Positions 52,119-61,895 are shown, counted from the first letter of the stretch. The stretch is DNA of 64,000 bases from Halomonas alkalicola (GCF_030704205.1 NZ_CP131913.1:1736001-1800000); one strand, 5' to 3'. Notes: generated from the sequence alone by a model not told the origin. A program made the numbers and translations.

Positions 52119-53199
52119 GGTCACCTTCCCCGGGGCTAGCTGCCGCTATCTGCTGCTGCACCAGCACCCGCTCACGCTCCAGTTCACGCCGTAGCTCCTC
52201 TTCAGAGGGCAGATAGGGCAAATACTTGGCCGCGAACATCTGCTCGCTGTCGGTGAGCACCGAGTACTTCACCACCGCCTCGCTTTTCTGGCTACACAGG
52301 ATCAGCCCAATCGTGGGGTTATCGTCATTGCCTTTACGGTGCTGGTCATAGATGCGGATATAGCTGTCCATCTGGCCCACGTCCTGGTGGGTGAGCTTGC
52401 CCAGCTTGAGGTCGACCAGCAGGAAGCACTTGAGCTTGAAGTTGTAGAAGACGAGGTCGATATAGAAGTCCTGATCCTCGGTACTGATGCGCTGCTGACG
52501 GGCGACGAAGGCAAAGCCCTTGCCCAGTTCCAAAAGGAACGCCTGGAGGTTGTCGATCAGCCCCCGCTCCAGGTCGGCTTCCAGGTAGCGCTCGCTGGGC
52601 AGGTCCAGGAAGTCGAGCACATAAGGGTCGCGCAGGTAGTGCCGAGTATCCTGCTCCGCCAGCGGTTGCGTGAGCGCCTGCGCCTCTTCCTGCACCGCGG
52701 CTCGGTCACGGCTGCTCAGCAACCGCTCGTAATAGAGCTTGCCGATTTGCCGCTCCAGCGCCCGCGCGCTCCATCCCTGCTCGATGGCCTCTTGCTGATA
52801 CCACCGCCGGGCCGCCTCACTTTCGACCCGCAGCAGGACGCGGTAGTGCGTCCAGCTCAATTCGAGACGCACTGCGTCTCGAATTGGAAAAGCCTGATAG
52901 AAGCGCCTCATGGTACGCAGGTTGGTGATATCAAAGCCCCTGCCAAACTCCTGTGTCAGCTCCTCGGAGAGCCGCTGCAGCTGCTGCTTACCGTAGACGG
53001 CCCGCACCTCGCCCTGCTGCTCGTCTTCAACGATGAGGCGCCCGATGTGCCAATACGTCTGTACCATGGTGCTGTTGACGGCCTGCACCACCTCACGCCG
53101 GGCGGCGCCAACCAGCTGGCGGATCTCTTCCACCAGCTGGGGGCTTAGATCTGAACGCTGAGATCCTTGCTTAGGCCGCCGCTCGGGCTCACGAGACAT
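52111..53199 (-). CDS. YhcG/DUF1016 family PDDEXK nuclease
   Basis: A 362-residue protein. The N-terminal DUF1016_N helical domain (QLVEEIRQLVGAARREVVQA, TYWHIGRLIVEDEQQG, TQEFGRGFDITNLRTMRRFY) is followed by a PD-(D/E)xK nuclease fold with FYIDLVFYNFKLKCFLLVDL and KLGKLTHQDVGQMDSY. These give the D...D-x-K catalytic pattern. Such proteins are often encoded in type I RM loci and are thought to be accessory nucleases; the target is not known. It overlaps hsdM upstream by 11 bases and fic downstream. Confidence 0.85.
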   Translation of the reverse strand: MSREPERRPKQGSQRSDLSPQLVEEIRQLVGAARREVVQAVNSTMVQTYWHIGRLIVEDEQQGEVRAVYGKQQLQRLSEELTQEFGRGFDITNLRTMRRFYQAFPIRDAVRLELSWTHYRVLLRVESEAARRWYQQEAIEQGWSARALERQIGKLYYERLLSSRDRAAVQEEAQALTQPLAEQDTRHYLRDPYVLDFLDLPSERYLEADLERGLIDNLQAFLLELGKGFAFVARQQRISTEDQDFYIDLVFYNFKLKCFLLVDLKLGKLTHQDVGQMDSYIRIYDQHRKGNDDNPTIGLILCSQKSEAVVKYSVLTDSEQMFAAKYLPYLPSEEELRRELERERVLVQQQIAAASPGEGDHE

Positions 53200-54721
53200 A
53201 GCCCAGCTCCTTGAGATACCCCTCCATCTCGCGGTCCAGCTCCTCGAGCCGCTGCTGCAGCTTGTGGCGCTCGGCGCGCACTGCCATCAGGTCGATCTCC
53301 TCCTCTTCCTCGAAGGTGTCGACGTAGCGGGGAATGTTGAGGTTGTAGTCGTTCTCCTGGATCTCCTCCAGCGTGGCCAGGTGGCTGTACTTGTCGACCT
53401 CTTCGCGCTGCTGATAGGTACGCACGACCTTAGCGACATTCTCGTCGCTGAGCTGGTTCTGGTTCTTGCCGGCAACGAACTCGCGGCTGGCGTCGATAAA
53501 CAGCACCTTGTCGTCGGTCCTATCCTTGCGGAACACCATGATGGCCGCCGGGATGCCGGTGCCGTAGAAGAGCTTCTCCGGCAGGCCGATCACCGCATCG
53601 AGCATGCCCTCATCGATCAGCTGCTTGCGGATCTTGCCTTCGCTGGAGCCACGAAACAGCACGCCGTGGGGGACCACCACGCCCATGCGTCCGGTGCGTG
53701 GCTTGAGTGTCTCGATCATGTGCAGGATGAAGGCGTAGTCGCCCTTGGTCTTGGGCGGCACGCCACGGCGGAAACGCCCATAGGGGTCGCTGCCGGCACC
53801 CTCGTGGCCCCACTTCTCCAGCGAGAACGGCGGATTGGCCACCACCACGTCGAAGTGCTTCAGCTTGCCCTCGCCGTCCAGCAGCTTAGGGTTGCGCAGG
53901 GTATCGCCCCATTCGATCTTGTGGTTGTCGATGCCGTGCAGAAACATGTTCATCTTGGCCAGCGCCCAGGTGCTGCCGATGGCCTCCTGGCCATACAGCG
54001 CGAAGCGCTTGGAGCCGTCATAGGCGCTGCGGATCTGGTTGGCACACTTCAGCAGCAGCGAGGCGGAGCCGCAGGCCGGGTCGCAGATCTCGTCGTTCTC
54101 CCTTGGCGCTACCAGCTCGGCGATCAGCTCGGAGACCTCCGGCGGGGTGTAGAACTCGCCGGCCTTCTTGCCGGACGAAGCGGCAAACTGCTTGATCAGG
54201 AACTCGTAGGCGTTGCCGATGATGTCGAGCTTGCCCACCCGGCTCGGGCGCAGGTTGAGATCATCCTTGGCGAAGTCCTCCAGCAGCGACTTCAGAATCT
54301 CGTTCTTCTGCTTCTCGTCACCCAGCTTGGTGGAGTTGAAGCTGATGTCCTGGAACACGTCGGCCAGCTTGCCGGTATTGGCTTCTTCGATGGCATGCAG
54401 GGCCTTGTCGATGCGCTCGCCGTTGCCGGGCTCATGGCGCGCCTCGTGCAGGGCGTAGAAGTTGGCGTCCGATGGCAGCACGAAACGCTCGTTCTGCATC
54501 AGTTCTTGGATCAGCGCCGGGAAGTCACCGTGCTCGGCCTTGTACTGGTCGTAGTGATCCTGCCAGACGTCCGACAGGTACTTCACGAACAGCATGGTCA
54601 GGACGTAGTCCTTGTAGATGCTTGGGTCGACGGTGCCACGGAAGGTATCGCAGGCGTTCCAGACCGCCTTGTTGATACGGTCCTGCTTGATGGCGTCAGT
54701 GCTGTTGAGTTCAGTGCTCAT
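53189..54721 (-). CDS. hsdM: Type I restriction-modification methyltransferase subunit
   Basis: A 510-residue N6-adenine methyltransferase. The N-terminal HsdM_N domain (AVWNACDTFRGTVDPSIYKD) is followed by the SAM motif ICDPACGSASLLLKCANQ and the catalytic motif FDVVVANPPFSLEKWGHEG. The C-terminal helices (HKLQQRLEELDREMEGYLKE) pair with HsdS. All catalytic elements are present. It is the second gene of the operon, 15 bases after the small HsdS-like gene. Confidence 0.94.
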   Translation of the reverse strand: MSTELNSTDAIKQDRINKAVWNACDTFRGTVDPSIYKDYVLTMLFVKYLSDVWQDHYDQYKAEHGDFPALIQELMQNERFVLPSDANFYALHEARHEPGNGERIDKALHAIEEANTGKLADVFQDISFNSTKLGDEKQKNEILKSLLEDFAKDDLNLRPSRVGKLDIIGNAYEFLIKQFAASSGKKAGEFYTPPEVSELIAELVAPRENDEICDPACGSASLLLKCANQIRSAYDGSKRFALYGQEAIGSTWALAKMNMFLHGIDNHKIEWGDTLRNPKLLDGEGKLKHFDVVVANPPFSLEKWGHEGAGSDPYGRFRRGVPPKTKGDYAFILHMIETLKPRTGRMGVVVPHGVLFRGSSEGKIRKQLIDEGMLDAVIGLPEKLFYGTGIPAAIMVFRKDRTDDKVLFIDASREFVAGKNQNQLSDENVAKVVRTYQQREEVDKYSHLATLEEIQENDYNLNIPRYVDTFEEEEEIDLMAVRAERHKLQQRLEELDREMEGYLKELGYVS

Positions 54722-54736
54722 GGTTATCCTCCCTGA

Positions 54737-55414
54737 TCAGTGGTGGCCGGCGGCGACCAAAGCATGCGGTATGGTGTTTGAAGCGGACTGCGGCGCCCGC
54801 GCCTGAGCGAGGACAGCGCTGCCCAGGGCCTGCATCTGTTGAGCCCGGTTATCGATCAGCGCCTGCAGCTGCGTCACCTCTTCCCGAGCGGCGCGGTGAT
54901 AGGCCACCACCAGCGCCTGCCGTGCGAGATCGGGAAGTGTCACGGGCAGTGCCTTGAGCTGCTGTTTGGTAACGCTGTGCTGGGCCGAGCCCTGGCCCCA
55001 GCGGGTGAGGTAAGCCTGAGCATCGTGATGGTTGATCTGCCACGCCAGAAATTCGGGCGAGAGCTTGCCCTGGGCCGCCCCTGTCAGGCGAATCAGGAAG
55101 AAGTGTGGCGTGCAGACCGTCTCGGCGGGAATCTCGTCGGGCACCACCGCCGCGAAGAAGCGTGAGCCGCGAGAGATAAACAGCAGGTCGCCGGGCTGCA
55201 GGTAGTCCGGCTTGCGCTTGCCCTCCAGGGTGACCCGGTCAAACGCATCCTCCCGGCAGCTGGACCCAAAGCCGTGCTCCGGGTCCAGATGGCGCACCTG
55301 CACCACCCGCGCACTCCCCTTGGGGTCGTGCTTGAGCGCCCCACGAAAGGGGTAGCCTGGCTTGATCTCGGCGAGGGCCTCCAGGGGCACCTCATGGGGT
55401 GTTGCGGTCGTCAT
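54737..55414 (-). CDS. HsdS-like protein with a single recognition domain, first gene of the RM operon
   Basis: A 225-residue protein starting MTTATPHEVPLEALAEIKPG at 55414. It resembles one half of a specificity subunit: a single TRD (ARVVQVRHLDPEHGFGSSCR, YLQPGDLLFISRGSRFFAAV) and one long C-terminal helix (HRAAREEVTQLQALIDNRAQ). It could act as a half-S subunit that dimerises. It could also be a DNA-binding regulator of the operon, given its first position and the palindromes just upstream. Neither role is proven. An ATG at 55483 would add 23 residues across the palindrome and is rejected. Confidence 0.75.
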   Translation of the reverse strand: MTTATPHEVPLEALAEIKPGYPFRGALKHDPKGSARVVQVRHLDPEHGFGSSCREDAFDRVTLEGKRKPDYLQPGDLLFISRGSRFFAAVVPDEIPAETVCTPHFFLIRLTGAAQGKLSPEFLAWQINHHDAQAYLTRWGQGSAQHSVTKQQLKALPVTLPDLARQALVVAYHRAAREEVTQLQALIDNRAQQMQALGSAVLAQARAPQSASNTIPHALVAAGHH

Positions 55415-55427
55415 CGCGCTCCGCCTT

Positions 55428-55452
55428 GTTGCGTCATTCTTTATGATGCAAC
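55428..55452. promoter_or_regulatory. Palindromic operator candidate 1 upstream of the RM operon
   Basis: GTTGCGTCAT and ATGATGCAAC are 10-base arms (one mismatch) around TCTTT. It ends 14 bases before the start of the first operon gene, where a bound repressor would block transcription or initiation. It shares the half-site TTGCRTCAT with the second palindrome at 55491-55513. Confidence 0.65.
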
Positions 55453-55490
55453 AAAGCGTAGGCGGCCAACGCGCATGGGTCAAGAGGCTA

Positions 55491-55513
55491 TTGCATCATT
55501 GATAAAGACGCAA
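55491..55513. promoter_or_regulatory. Palindromic operator candidate 2 upstream of the RM operon
   Basis: TTGCATCATT and AAAGACGCAA form an imperfect dyad around GAT with the same half-site as the palindrome at 55428-55452. Centre-to-centre distance is about 62 bases, close to six helical turns, so a protein could bind both on the same face. The stretch 55514-55807 that follows holds no supported gene. Confidence 0.55.
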
Positions 55514-55807
55514 AAATAAGAATGGCAGACCCATGAAGGCAGCCCGGCCATGGCACGTATACGTGTGAAGACGCCATGACTGGGTCGATTTTGAGCGGCG
55601 CTGTCGACTGACCTTTAGCTGGTGAGGAAAACGCCGGGGTTGGATGCCTTCTAAATTTCCAGCATGTCCTTGATGTAACTCAGAAGTCCGTCAAGCAGAA
55701 CTGCCGACGTGTTTCACGAGCATACGAAGCAAGCGCCGCCAGCACCGATGAAGGTATAAAAACCCCTCCTTTTACTTCTATCTTCCGGGCACAGTGTGAT
55801 TGAATTG

Positions 55808-55837
55808 ATACCCGGGGTGGATCTTCACCCCGGGTAT
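55808..55837 (-). terminator. Strong hairpin downstream of the first yjiH gene
   Basis: ATACCCGGGGTG and CACCCCGGGTAT form a perfect 12-bp stem with a GATCTT loop, 42 bases past the stop of the gene at 55879. No T-run follows on the minus strand. It probably ends or protects the 3' end of that transcript. Confidence 0.6.
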
Positions 55838-55878
55838 GGTAGCGGCTAGCTTTGGATGTAAGGCTTCCCAGTGGTCGA

Positions 55879-57204
55879 TCACATAAAAAACACTATCAGC
55901 ATTGAGAGCGGAATTGAGACGAACATCGTCAACGCCGTTCTGACGAACCAGATAAACGTCAGGCCATAGAAGGAAATTGGGATGCTGGTTGCCATGATGC
56001 AGGGAATGGAGGCTGCGACAAACAGAATCGATGCAATGGCGGTAATGCCGGCCACCAACTTCGACACCATGTCGGCCTCAGCCATGATCAAAGCCGGAAG
56101 AAACATTTCCGAGTAGCTTGTTGATACGGCAGACGAAAGCTCTAGCCCGTTCTCAAGCCCAAACAGCATAGTGATTGGATAAAATGCATATCCAATATAG
56201 TCGAATGCAGGCGTGTACTTCTCGATCAGAAGACTAATAGTGCCAATAGAGAGAATAGTGGGAAGGATTGTCATCGTCATGACAAAGCCATCCTTCAGGT
56301 TCTCCTTGACAAGAACAAAGAAGTTCTTTGGCGAATTAGCAGCCTTGACTGACTCAGATAATGCAGTAGTAATTCTCCGACCTTTCTCTGGCTCCCGCTC
56401 TGCATTTTCAGCGTGGTCACTCATGCGTGAAATCGGCGGAATCCTGGCGCTAGCGGCAGTCACTACAACTGTAGTAAAAAGAGTTGCCATAAAGAAAATT
56501 ACCCAGATATCCATCAACCCAAGAGTGCGCGCCACGATCACCATAAAAGCAACCGAGACCGTTGAGAAGCCAGTGGCGATGATGGCAGCTTCTTTTGCAG
56601 AGTACTCACCATTCAAATAAGCTTTGTTGGTGATCAGAAGGCCAACAGCAAAGCTCGTAATGAATGAGGCAACAGCATCAATGGCAGACCGCCCAGGCAC
56701 GTGAAATGCTTTTCTCATAAATGGCTGGGTCAGGGTACCCACAAGCTCTACGAGGCCATAGCTCACCAGAAGAGGCATGAATATAGCACCTACGGGAACC
56801 AGAATTGCCACGGGAATGACCAAGGCCTTCCACAAGAACTCCAGCATAAACGGCTCGTAAAGCACAGCTGGACCAGCTCCCAAAATCACCATGACCGCCA
56901 GCACAAGCCCGAGAATCTTGAAGATGGCAAAAACTATGCTACCAAAACCTTTAGTCCAGAACCTGGTCATTATCGAATGAACCGTTCCGCCAAAAATAAG
57001 AGCCAATGCGTACCACTGGCTATTAGCTCCTAACGCCGCTTCAAACCTCGTCACCAGATGATCCAAGAGGATCGTGTTATTCCCAGCAATCGTGATTGGC
57101 ACAAAGAACACCATTATGCCCAGCACACTAGGAATGGCAACCCTAGCGATCTCCGAAATGGAGTATCTTGATCTTGTTTCACCCTGAGCCGCATCGATCT
57201 TCAT
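55879..57204 (-). CDS. YjiH family membrane protein (nucleoside-recognition/gate domain), paralogue 1
   Basis: A 441-residue protein with about ten transmembrane segments. VLGIMVFFVPITIAGNNTIL, PGRSAIDAVASFITSFAVGL and EAAIIATGFSTVSVAFMVIV are the family's gate motifs; the last repeat ends in SIPCIMATSIPISFYGLTFI. Relatives are uncharacterised putative transporters, often next to hut or purine genes. A paralogue sits at 62173-63495 on the other side of hutUGI. This copy has lower GC than hutUGI and may have a different origin. It follows the flavin-reductase-like gene. Confidence 0.8.
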   Translation of the reverse strand: MKIDAAQGETRSRYSISEIARVAIPSVLGIMVFFVPITIAGNNTILLDHLVTRFEAALGANSQWYALALIFGGTVHSIMTRFWTKGFGSIVFAIFKILGLVLAVMVILGAGPAVLYEPFMLEFLWKALVIPVAILVPVGAIFMPLLVSYGLVELVGTLTQPFMRKAFHVPGRSAIDAVASFITSFAVGLLITNKAYLNGEYSAKEAAIIATGFSTVSVAFMVIVARTLGLMDIWVIFFMATLFTTVVVTAASARIPPISRMSDHAENAEREPEKGRRITTALSESVKAANSPKNFFVLVKENLKDGFVMTMTILPTILSIGTISLLIEKYTPAFDYIGYAFYPITMLFGLENGLELSSAVSTSYSEMFLPALIMAEADMVSKLVAGITAIASILFVAASIPCIMATSIPISFYGLTFIWFVRTALTMFVSIPLSMLIVFFM

Positions 57205-57234
57205 TATTATAGCCTCATCATGAATAATGAAACT

Positions 57235-57256
57235 GCAGGAGGAAGGCTCCTCCTGC
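57235..57256 (-). terminator. Hairpin between flavin-reductase-like and yjiH genes
   Basis: GCAGGAGGA / TCCTCCTGC is a perfect 9-bp stem with a 4-base loop. On the minus strand it is followed by AGTTTCATTATT. It stands 18 bases past the stop at 57274 and may attenuate or terminate the transcript before yjiH. The purine-rich arm could also mask a ribosome site. Confidence 0.6.
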
Positions 57257-57273
57257 TTCGCGTTACATATGCT

Positions 57274-57927
57274 TTAAGGACGCCCCTCAAGTCCATCTGC
57301 CTCATCAGGCGATGCTTTAGGGATCTTCATTTCAAACATATTATCTACAACGGTGTAATCGTGATAACCCATGCGCGCGATGGGGCGCGCTTTCATGATG
57401 TCGATCTTGCCTTCTTCGGTGATAAATTCATCCTTGACGTGAATCTTCACCACTTCTGCAAAGACAATATCGATGGTACCCACATTCGAGTTTCCCTTGA
57501 GGCGGTGCGTCGAGATGTACTTGCACTCGAAGTGACAGGGGCTATCCGCCACCATCGGCACATCGGAAAGGTCTGCCTTGACCGTCTTAAGGCCGGCAAG
57601 ACTGATTTCACTTTCACCATACGGTACGGCCATGGCGGACGTGTTCATGGCGTCCTTGAGATCCCAGGTCACCATATTCCAGACGAACCAGCCGGTCTTC
57701 TCGGCGTTGATGACCGTATCTTTCCGCCTGCCATCCGGATACTGGTTGGCAGCAAACATCACCATTGGCGGGTCAAACGTCAGGTTCTGCCATTGACTGT
57801 AAGGTGCCAGGTTCTCGACCCCATCCGGGCTGATGGAAGAGAGCCAGCCGATCGGGCGCGGAACCGTACAACTCTTGAAGGGTGAGTACGGCAGCGGGCA
57901 CTTCTCACTGTTCGGCATATATTTCAT
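57274..57927 (-). CDS. Flavin reductase family (FMN-binding) protein
   Basis: A 217-residue split-barrel flavoprotein. CTVPRPIGWLSSISPDGVEN and LAPYSQWQNLTFDPPMVMFA are the FMN-binding motifs of this family; the middle has DTVINAEKTGWFVWNMVTWD. Members reduce flavins or bind FMN to feed monooxygenases. No monooxygenase is present nearby, and its partner in histidine catabolism, if any, is unknown. Start at 57927, behind AAGAGGAC. It is 34 bases downstream of hutU, in the same direction, so it may be read with the hut operon. Confidence 0.8.
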   Translation of the reverse strand: MKYMPNSEKCPLPYSPFKSCTVPRPIGWLSSISPDGVENLAPYSQWQNLTFDPPMVMFAANQYPDGRRKDTVINAEKTGWFVWNMVTWDLKDAMNTSAMAVPYGESEISLAGLKTVKADLSDVPMVADSPCHFECKYISTHRLKGNSNVGTIDIVFAEVVKIHVKDEFITEEGKIDIMKARPIARMGYHDYTVVDNMFEMKIPKASPDEADGLEGRP

Positions 57928-57961
57928 TTCATGTCCTCTTTGTTTGTTGGTGTCAGATCGT

Positions 57962-59638
57962 TCACTTGATCATCGGCAGGTCGAGTCCGTTTTCACGGGC
58001 GCACTCCTTGGCGATCTCGTAGCCGGCATCGGCGTGGCGCATCACCCCGGTGCCCGGGTCGTTGCGCAGCACCCGGCCCACGCGGGTGTGAGCATCATCG
58101 GTGCCGTCGCAGACGATCACCACGCCGGAGTGCTGGGAGTAGCCCATGCCCACACCGCCGCCATGATGCAGCGACACCCAGGTGGCGCCGCCGGCGGTGT
58201 TGAGCAGGGCGTTGAGCAGCGGCCAGTCGGACACGGCGTCGGAGCCGTCCATCATCGACTCGGTCTCGCGGTTGGGGCTGGCCACCGAGCCGGAGTCCAG
58301 GTGATCACGGCCGATGACCACAGGCGCCTTGAGCTCACCGTTCTTGACCATCTCGTTGAAGGCCTGGCCCAGGCGGGCGCGATCCTTGAGGCCAACCCAG
58401 CAGATGCGTGCAGGGAGGCCCTGGAAGCTGATGCGCTCGCGGGCCATATCGAGCCAGTTGTGCAGGTGTGGATCGTCCGGGATCAGTTCCTTGACCTTCT
58501 GGTCGGTCTTGTAGATGTCCTCCGGATCACCAGAGAGCGCCGCCCAGCGGAACGGGCCGATGCCCTGGCAGAACAGCGGACGGATATAGGCCGGCACGAA
58601 GCCCGGGAAGTCGAAGGCATTTTCGACACCCTCTTCCATCGCCATCTGGCGGATGTTGTTGCCGTAGTCGAAGGTCGGCACGCCCATCTTCTGGAAGTCG
58701 AGCATCGCCCGGACATGCACCGCCATCGACTGCTTGGCGGCCTTGACGGTGGCCTCGGGCTCGGCCTTGCCGCGCGTCACATACTCCTCCCATGTCCAGC
58801 CCTGGGGCAGGTAGCCGTGCAGGGGGTCGTGGGCGCTGGTCTGGTCGGTGACCATGTCGGGGCGCACCCCGCGCTTGACCAGTTCGGGCAGGATGTCGGC
58901 AGCATTGGCGCACAGGCCGATGGAGATCGCCTTGCCTTCGGCGGTGTAGCGCTCGATACGCTCGAGTGCATCGTCGAGATCCGTGGCCTGCTCGTCCAGG
59001 TAGCGAGTGCGCAGACGGAAATCGATGCTGGTCTGCTGGCACTCGATGTTGAGCGAACAGGCACCGGCCAGGGTAGCGGCCAGCGGCTGGGCGCCGCCCA
59101 TACCACCGAGGCCGGCGGTCAGGATCCAGCGGCCGGAGAGCTCACCGCCGTAGTGCTGGCGCCCGGCCTCCACGAAGGTCTCGTAGGTGCCCTGGACGAT
59201 GCCTTGGGAGCCGATATAGATCCACGAGCCCGCGGTCATCTGGCCGTACATCATCAGGCCCTTGCGATCGAGCTCGTTGAAGTGCTCCCAGTTGGCCCAG
59301 GCCGGCACCAGGTTGGAGTTGGCGATCAGCACGCGCGGCGCGTCCTTGTGGGTCTCGAAGACGCCCACCGGCTTGCCGGACTGCACCAGCAGGGTCTGGG
59401 TGTCCTCCAGGCGCTGCAGGGTCTCGACGATCGCATCAAAGCACTCCCAGTCGCGAGCGGCGCGGCCGATGCCGCCATACACCACCAGGTCTTCGGGGCG
59501 CTCGGCCACGTCGGGGTGCAGATTGTTCATCAGCATGCGCAGCGGCGCCTCGGTGAGCCAGCTCTTGCAGCTGCGCTCGGGTCCGGTGGGGGCGGCGATC
59601 TGGCGGGAGGGATCGTGGCGGGGGTCGCGCTGGGTCAT
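57962..59638 (-). CDS. hutU: Urocanate hydratase
   Basis: A 558-residue enzyme, the family length. It adds water to urocanate to give 4-imidazolone-5-propionate, the second step of histidine degradation, using tightly bound NAD. Landmarks: [40 protein letters not shown] (NAD loop), [40 protein letters not shown] and [20 protein letters not shown]. It is read after hutI and hutG. hutH, the ammonia-lyase for the first step, is not in the window. Confidence 0.96.
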   Translation of the reverse strand: MTQRDPRHDPSRQIAAPTGPERSCKSWLTEAPLRMLMNNLHPDVAERPEDLVVYGGIGRAARDWECFDAIVETLQRLEDTQTLLVQSGKPVGVFETHKDAPRVLIANSNLVPAWANWEHFNELDRKGLMMYGQMTAGSWIYIGSQGIVQGTYETFVEAGRQHYGGELSGRWILTAGLGGMGGAQPLAATLAGACSLNIECQQTSIDFRLRTRYLDEQATDLDDALERIERYTAEGKAISIGLCANAADILPELVKRGVRPDMVTDQTSAHDPLHGYLPQGWTWEEYVTRGKAEPEATVKAAKQSMAVHVRAMLDFQKMGVPTFDYGNNIRQMAMEEGVENAFDFPGFVPAYIRPLFCQGIGPFRWAALSGDPEDIYKTDQKVKELIPDDPHLHNWLDMARERISFQGLPARICWVGLKDRARLGQAFNEMVKNGELKAPVVIGRDHLDSGSVASPNRETESMMDGSDAVSDWPLLNALLNTAGGATWVSLHHGGGVGMGYSQHSGVVIVCDGTDDAHTRVGRVLRNDPGTGVMRHADAGYEIAKECARENGLDLPMIK

Positions 59639-59692
59639 GTCGAAATGCCTCTGGAGTCTCGGTGGATTGTCGTGGTCAGGAGCCGTCGGCTC

Positions 59693-60655
59693 TCAGTCAT
59701 TCAGGGTCAGCAGGTGCACCAGGCGAGCTGCCGCCCTGGCGGTGCGACCGTCGATATCGCGGCCGGGGTTGAGCTCCGCCAGGTCGGCCAGGCGCAGCTT
59801 GCCGCTGTCTCGAATGCCCTCGATCAGCGGCTCGATCAGGGCGAGCGATACGCCGCGGGCAGCAGGGGCACTCACCCCGGGAGCCTCAGCGGCAGGCAGC
59901 ACATCCAGATCGATAGTCAGGTAGAGGTGGTCGCAGTCGCGGATGAAGTCCGCCAGATCCTGCTCGATGTCGGCCAAGCGCTGGACGGTGATCTCTCGAT
60001 CCTCGCGCACCATCACCCCAAGCTCGTTGGCGCGGTGGAACAGCGCTCGCGTATTGGCGGCCCGGCTTACACCGAGGCAGGCATACCGGAATGGCCAGTC
60101 ACGCTGCGCGCAGTCATTGGCGATCTGGGCAAAGGGTGTGCCCGAGGAGCGCACATGGCTGGGATTGCGCAGATCGAAATGGGCATCCAGGTTGATGATG
60201 CCGATTCGCGGTGCTGACTCCCCGCGGGCCACCAGGTGCCGGGCAAGCCCCGACCAGCTGGCGTAGGCCACTTCGTGGCCCCCTCCCAGCACGACGGGGA
60301 AGTGCCTGGCAGCCAGCAGCGAGGCAAGGCGGTCGGCCAGGGCCTGCTGGGCCTCTTCCATGGCGTCGCCTTCACAGCACACGTCGCCGGCGTCATAGGC
60401 GGGCGCCTGGCGGTGCCAGGCCAGCGGTGCCAGGGCACGGCGCAGCGCAGCAGGTCCTTCGGCAGCGCCCACACGCCCCTGGTTACGCGCCACACCGGCA
60501 TCGCAGGCAAAGCCGATGAGCGCACAGCCAGGAGAGGCGTTTTCGGTCAGCGGCTGGATCTTCTGGTGCCAGCGCTCGCTGTCGGGCTCGGGATCGGTGC
60601 GTCCCTGCCACAGGGTGATGTCGAAATCCTGATGACGTGAGCGATCAGACGACAT
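59693..60655 (-). CDS. hutG: Formimidoylglutamase
   Basis: A 320-residue ureohydrolase-fold enzyme that splits N-formimidoyl-L-glutamate into glutamate and formamide, the last step of the direct hut route. The binuclear Mn ligands are visible in [40 protein letters not shown] and [20 protein letters not shown]. Its start at 60655 overlaps the hutI stop by 11 bases. It lies 54 bases upstream of hutU. Confidence 0.94.
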   Translation of the reverse strand: MSSDRSRHQDFDITLWQGRTDPEPDSERWHQKIQPLTENASPGCALIGFACDAGVARNQGRVGAAEGPAALRRALAPLAWHRQAPAYDAGDVCCEGDAMEEAQQALADRLASLLAARHFPVVLGGGHEVAYASWSGLARHLVARGESAPRIGIINLDAHFDLRNPSHVRSSGTPFAQIANDCAQRDWPFRYACLGVSRAANTRALFHRANELGVMVREDREITVQRLADIEQDLADFIRDCDHLYLTIDLDVLPAAEAPGVSAPAARGVSLALIEPLIEGIRDSGKLRLADLAELNPGRDIDGRTARAAARLVHLLTLND

Positions 60656-61859
60656 GGGTCAGTTCCCCCTGGAACAGGCGCTGACGCAGCCGCCCGGGCT
60701 GGACGGCATAGGCCAGTGCGGCCGGCGTATCGACATCCCAGACGCACAGATCGGTGGTCGCGCCTTCCTGGACGCGCCCCTCCCCCTTGAACCCGAGCGC
60801 AGCTGCACCGTGAGCCGTCATACCGGCCAATGCTTCCTGGGGCGTCAGGCGGAACAGGGTGCAGGCCAGGTTGAGCATCAGGGTGGGCATGAACAGCGGC
60901 GAGCTGCCCGGGTTGGCGTCGGTGGCCACGGCCATGGGCACGCCGGCCTCGCGGAGTGCCGCGATGGGCGGTTGCTGCGTCTCGCGCAGGGTGTGGAAGG
61001 CCCCCGGCAGGATCACGGCGACGCTGCCAGCCTCACGCATGGCGGCGATGCCGGCCTCATCGAGGTACTCGATATGATCGGCGGAGAGCGCCCCGTGGCG
61101 AGCTGCCACGGCGGTACCGCCCAGGTTGGAGAGCTGTTCGGCGTGGGCCTTGATCGGCAGGCCATGCGCTTCGGCGGCCTCGAAGACCCGCTCGCACTGC
61201 GCTACCGAGAAGGCGATGGTCTCGCAGAAGACGTCCACCGCATCGGCCAGCCCCTCGGCGGCGGCCGCCGGGATCATCTCCTGGCACACCAGGTCGATAT
61301 AGCCGTCGCTGTCATCCTTGAACTCCGGCGGTAGCGCATGGGCACCCAGCAGGGTGGTGACGACGCGCACCGGCAACACCTCGCCGAGGCGGCGCGCCAC
61401 CCGCAGCATCTTCAGCTCGTCCTCGACCGTCAGGCCGTAGCCGGACTTGATCTCGACGGTGGTGACGCCGTCGGCGATCAGCGCCTCGAGGCGCGGCCGG
61501 GCGGCGGCGAAAAGCGCCTCCTCGCTGGCCTCACGGGTGGCGGTCACGGTGCTGAGGATGCCGCCGCCGCGGCGGGCGATCTCCTCGTAGCTGACGCCCT
61601 CCAGGCGCGCCTCGAACTCATCGGCACGTGAGCCGCCGAACACCAGATGGGTGTGGCAATCCACCAGCCCGGGCGTCATCACGCCACCTCGGCCCATCTC
61701 CTGGCAGCCCTGGGCGCTGGCCTCATCGAAGTCACGCATCGCCACCAGGGAGGCCACGCGGTCTCCCTCCGTGATGACGGCCATGGGCTCCGGCAGGGTG
61801 CACAGGCCATCGAAGACACAGATATCGCGCCACAGGCGTCGCGTTTGCGCGTTTGACAT
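60645..61859 (-). CDS. hutI: Imidazolonepropionase
   Basis: A 404-residue amidohydrolase that opens the imidazolone ring to give N-formimidoylglutamate. The metal site is in [20 protein letters not shown], with further ligands in [20 protein letters not shown] and [20 protein letters not shown]. The first gene of the hutI-hutG-hutU transcript; a TGTATATACA palindrome lies 27 bases upstream of its ATG, the probable HutC operator. Confidence 0.95.
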   Translation of the reverse strand: MSNAQTRRLWRDICVFDGLCTLPEPMAVITEGDRVASLVAMRDFDEASAQGCQEMGRGGVMTPGLVDCHTHLVFGGSRADEFEARLEGVSYEEIARRGGGILSTVTATREASEEALFAAARPRLEALIADGVTTVEIKSGYGLTVEDELKMLRVARRLGEVLPVRVVTTLLGAHALPPEFKDDSDGYIDLVCQEMIPAAAAEGLADAVDVFCETIAFSVAQCERVFEAAEAHGLPIKAHAEQLSNLGGTAVAARHGALSADHIEYLDEAGIAAMREAGSVAVILPGAFHTLRETQQPPIAALREAGVPMAVATDANPGSSPLFMPTLMLNLACTLFRLTPQEALAGMTAHGAAALGFKGEGRVQEGATTDLCVWDVDTPAALAYAVQPGRLRQRLFQGELTHVV

Positions 61860-61885
61860 GACCCCTCCTCGAGCTCGGCACCTAA

Positions 61886-61895
61886 TGTATATACA
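61886..61895. promoter_or_regulatory. Probable HutC operator upstream of hutI
   Basis: The perfect palindrome TGTATATACA stands just upstream of hutI. HutC of other proteobacteria binds TGTATA-type palindromes. The same ten bases recur at 62113-62122, upstream of the divergent yjiH gene. The stretch between the two sites (61896-62112) has no gene and includes a very AT-rich segment around 61979-62030 that likely contains promoters. Confidence 0.75.

Noticed and set aside
53264..54736. A 490-codon plus-strand frame opposite hsdM
   Set aside because: Mirror of a canonical methyltransferase gene; composition is that of an antisense GC-rich frame.
57833..60217. A 794-codon open frame on the plus strand across hutU and hutG
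   Set aside because: It is the antisense shadow of two well-supported enzymes on the minus strand; high GC removes stops. The product has no recognisable domain.
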